Shown: piece by piece, positions 63,231 through 64,000 of the stretch | Numbering within the stretch: position 1 is the first letter of the stretch | How the letters are laid out: each line of letters begins with the position of its first letter | Assembly: GCF_020379485.1 (NCBI RefSeq) | Contig: NW_026015179.1 | Coordinates: 62,001 to 126,000 of the forward strand | Source: Brassica napus | Lineage: Eukaryota; Streptophyta; Magnoliopsida; Brassicales; Brassicaceae | Length of the DNA: 64,000 bases | Direction: 5' to 3' | Translations under genes and position numbers: made by a program | Notes under the pieces: model-generated | The model's database searches: none | What the model saw: the letters and a program-made list of their open reading frames with translations, nothing else | What the model was told of the DNA's origin: nothing

Positions 63231-64000
63231 TCAGCCACTTGGTGTGAGATCCAGGAGTCCTAGCCTGATGTGAATGGACTCCATGGTCTTCTGTCTCGCG
63301 GCTTTGGTAAAGACATCAGCTAACTGATCCTCACTCCTTGTATAGCATGGCAAGATTACTCCCAAGACAATCATCTGCCTCACCTTGTGACAATCAACTT
63401 CAATGTGCTTGGTTCTCTCATGGAAGACTGAGTTGGTTGCAATGTGTATAGCCGCTTGATTGTCACAATGCATAGTCATTGGAGTTGCTTGCTCTATCTC
63501 CAAATGCTTCAAGATCCCTTTGATCCATACCAACTCATTGGTAAGCTTCAGCATTGCTCTATACTCAGCTTCAGCACTTGAACAAGACACCACTTTCTGC
63601 TTCTTGCTCTTCCAAGTCACCAAGTTGCCTCCAATGAATGTACAGTAGCCAGTGGTTGATCTTCTGTCTGCTCTATCTCCAGCCCAATCCGCATCACAAT
63701 ATCCCACTACTTCAGTACTCTTGTTGCATCCCATCCAAACTCCAAGGCTTGATGTCCCGTTCAGATACAAGAGCAGTCTCTCCACCATGCGCCAGTGATG
63801 ATCCTTTGGAACTTGCATATGCTGGCTCACTTGGTTCACAGCAAAGCAAATGTCTGGTCGTGTGATGGTGAGGTAGATGAGCTTCCCTACTAGCTTCCTG
63901 TATAGCTTTGGATCATGAAAGGCCTTGCTATCTTCAATCTCCCCCTCACGTGGAATCTTGTATCCATCTTCAAGAGGCATCTTTGCTGTCTTATCTCCTT
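63231..64000 (-). CDS. gag-pol: Copia Gag-Pol of H, C-terminal part (RT end and RNase H)
   Basis: The frame enters from the right edge (GDKTAKMPLEDGYK) and runs through the end of RT and RNase H (GYCDADWAGD, SSAEAEYRA, DNQAAIHIA) to LTPSG and stop. The Met at 63980 is internal. The WMGCNKSTEV stretch is shared with E rather than with families A or C. No damage in the visible part. Confidence 0.93.
   Translation of the reverse strand, partial: GDKTAKMPLEDGYKIPREGEIEDSKAFHDPKLYRKLVGKLIYLTITRPDICFAVNQVSQHMQVPKDHHWRMVERLLLYLNGTSSLGVWMGCNKSTEVVGYCDADWAGDRADRRSTTGYCTFIGGNLVTWKSKKQKVVSCSSAEAEYRAMLKLTNELVWIKGILKHLEIEQATPMTMHCDNQAAIHIATNSVFHERTKHIEVDCHKVRQMIVLGVILPCYTRSEDQLADVFTKAARQKTMESIHIRLGLLDLTPSG

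Larger units (their letters stand above)
23707..64000 (+). mobile_element. Copia element I (level 1, in satellite), split by C3, J and H
   Basis: Element I begins with a 551-bp 5' LTR directly in satellite sequence; AGGAT at 23702-23706 is the likely left target duplication. Its Gag-Pol is broken three times: at 24664 by the C3 complex, at 44490 by J, and at 62524 by H. Removing each insert and one TSD copy (AAGAG, GTATG) restores one frame. The 3' half lies beyond the window. It is the oldest plus-strand element here and shows decay: the zinc knuckle has lost a cysteine. Confidence 0.92.
62525..64000 (-). mobile_element. Copia element H, 3' part (level 2, inside I)
   Basis: Minus-strand copia element whose 3' LTR, purine tract, hairpin and pol end lie in the window; the rest is beyond the right edge. 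CTTGA at 62520-62524 is the likely left target duplication. It is antisense to its host and inserted at the same integrase codons that E hit in C2. Confidence 0.9.

Overview
The window is plant DNA with no host gene in it. Almost every base belongs to nested LTR retrotransposons, mostly Ty1/copia with one Ty3/gypsy, around a 1.7-kb island of 176-bp tandem satellite (21993-23706). From memory, the monomer length and sequence resemble the CentBr centromere satellite of Brassica, so I infer a Brassica-type (Brassicaceae) centromere or its immediate flank. I recall reports of young, nested copia elements (ALE lineage) in Brassica nigra centromeres, which would fit, but no search was possible here.

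Nesting was worked out from LTR edges, tRNA-iMet primer sites, purine tracts and 5-bp target duplications (TSDs). Level 0 is the satellite. Level 1 has two elements. C1 (minus strand) is represented by its 5' half, at 8792-10851 and 21972-21992. I (plus strand) runs from 23707 past the window end. Level 2 inside C1: D (minus, ends 8791) and C2 (minus, 10852-21966, TSD CAACT). Level 2 inside I: the C3 complex (24665-44358, TSD AAGAG), J (minus, 44491-60916, TSD GTATG) and H (minus, from 62525). Level 3: A1 (plus, ends 3419) in D; E (plus, 14113-19779, TSD TCTAG) in C2; gypsy element G (minus, 25190-31829, TSD GCTTG) and a rearranged plus-strand C copy in C3; A2 (plus, 47221-53305, TSD CATAT) and F (minus, 56244-60450, TSD TTTAG) in J. 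Removing each insert with one TSD copy restores the host reading frame exactly, which strongly supports this map.

A, C, E, I, J and H encode single copia Gag-Pol polyproteins in the order gag, protease, integrase, reverse transcriptase, RNase H. G encodes a gypsy polyprotein, probably of the CRM (centromeric) lineage, whose reading frame runs into its own 3' LTR. D and F have LTRs, primer site and purine tract but no gag or pol, so they must depend on proteins supplied in trans.

The most interesting signals cross family boundaries. First, every complete 3' end, copia, non-autonomous or gypsy, has a hairpin whose stem sequence differs between families while pairing is kept. Second, LTRs of seven families share clustered CCGTAC/GTACGG motifs resembling plant SPL (SBP-box) binding sites. 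Third, two families lack the Gag zinc knuckle and share another conserved motif instead. Fourth, the C3 complex is a multi-LTR concatemer with an inverted, microhomology-joined piece.
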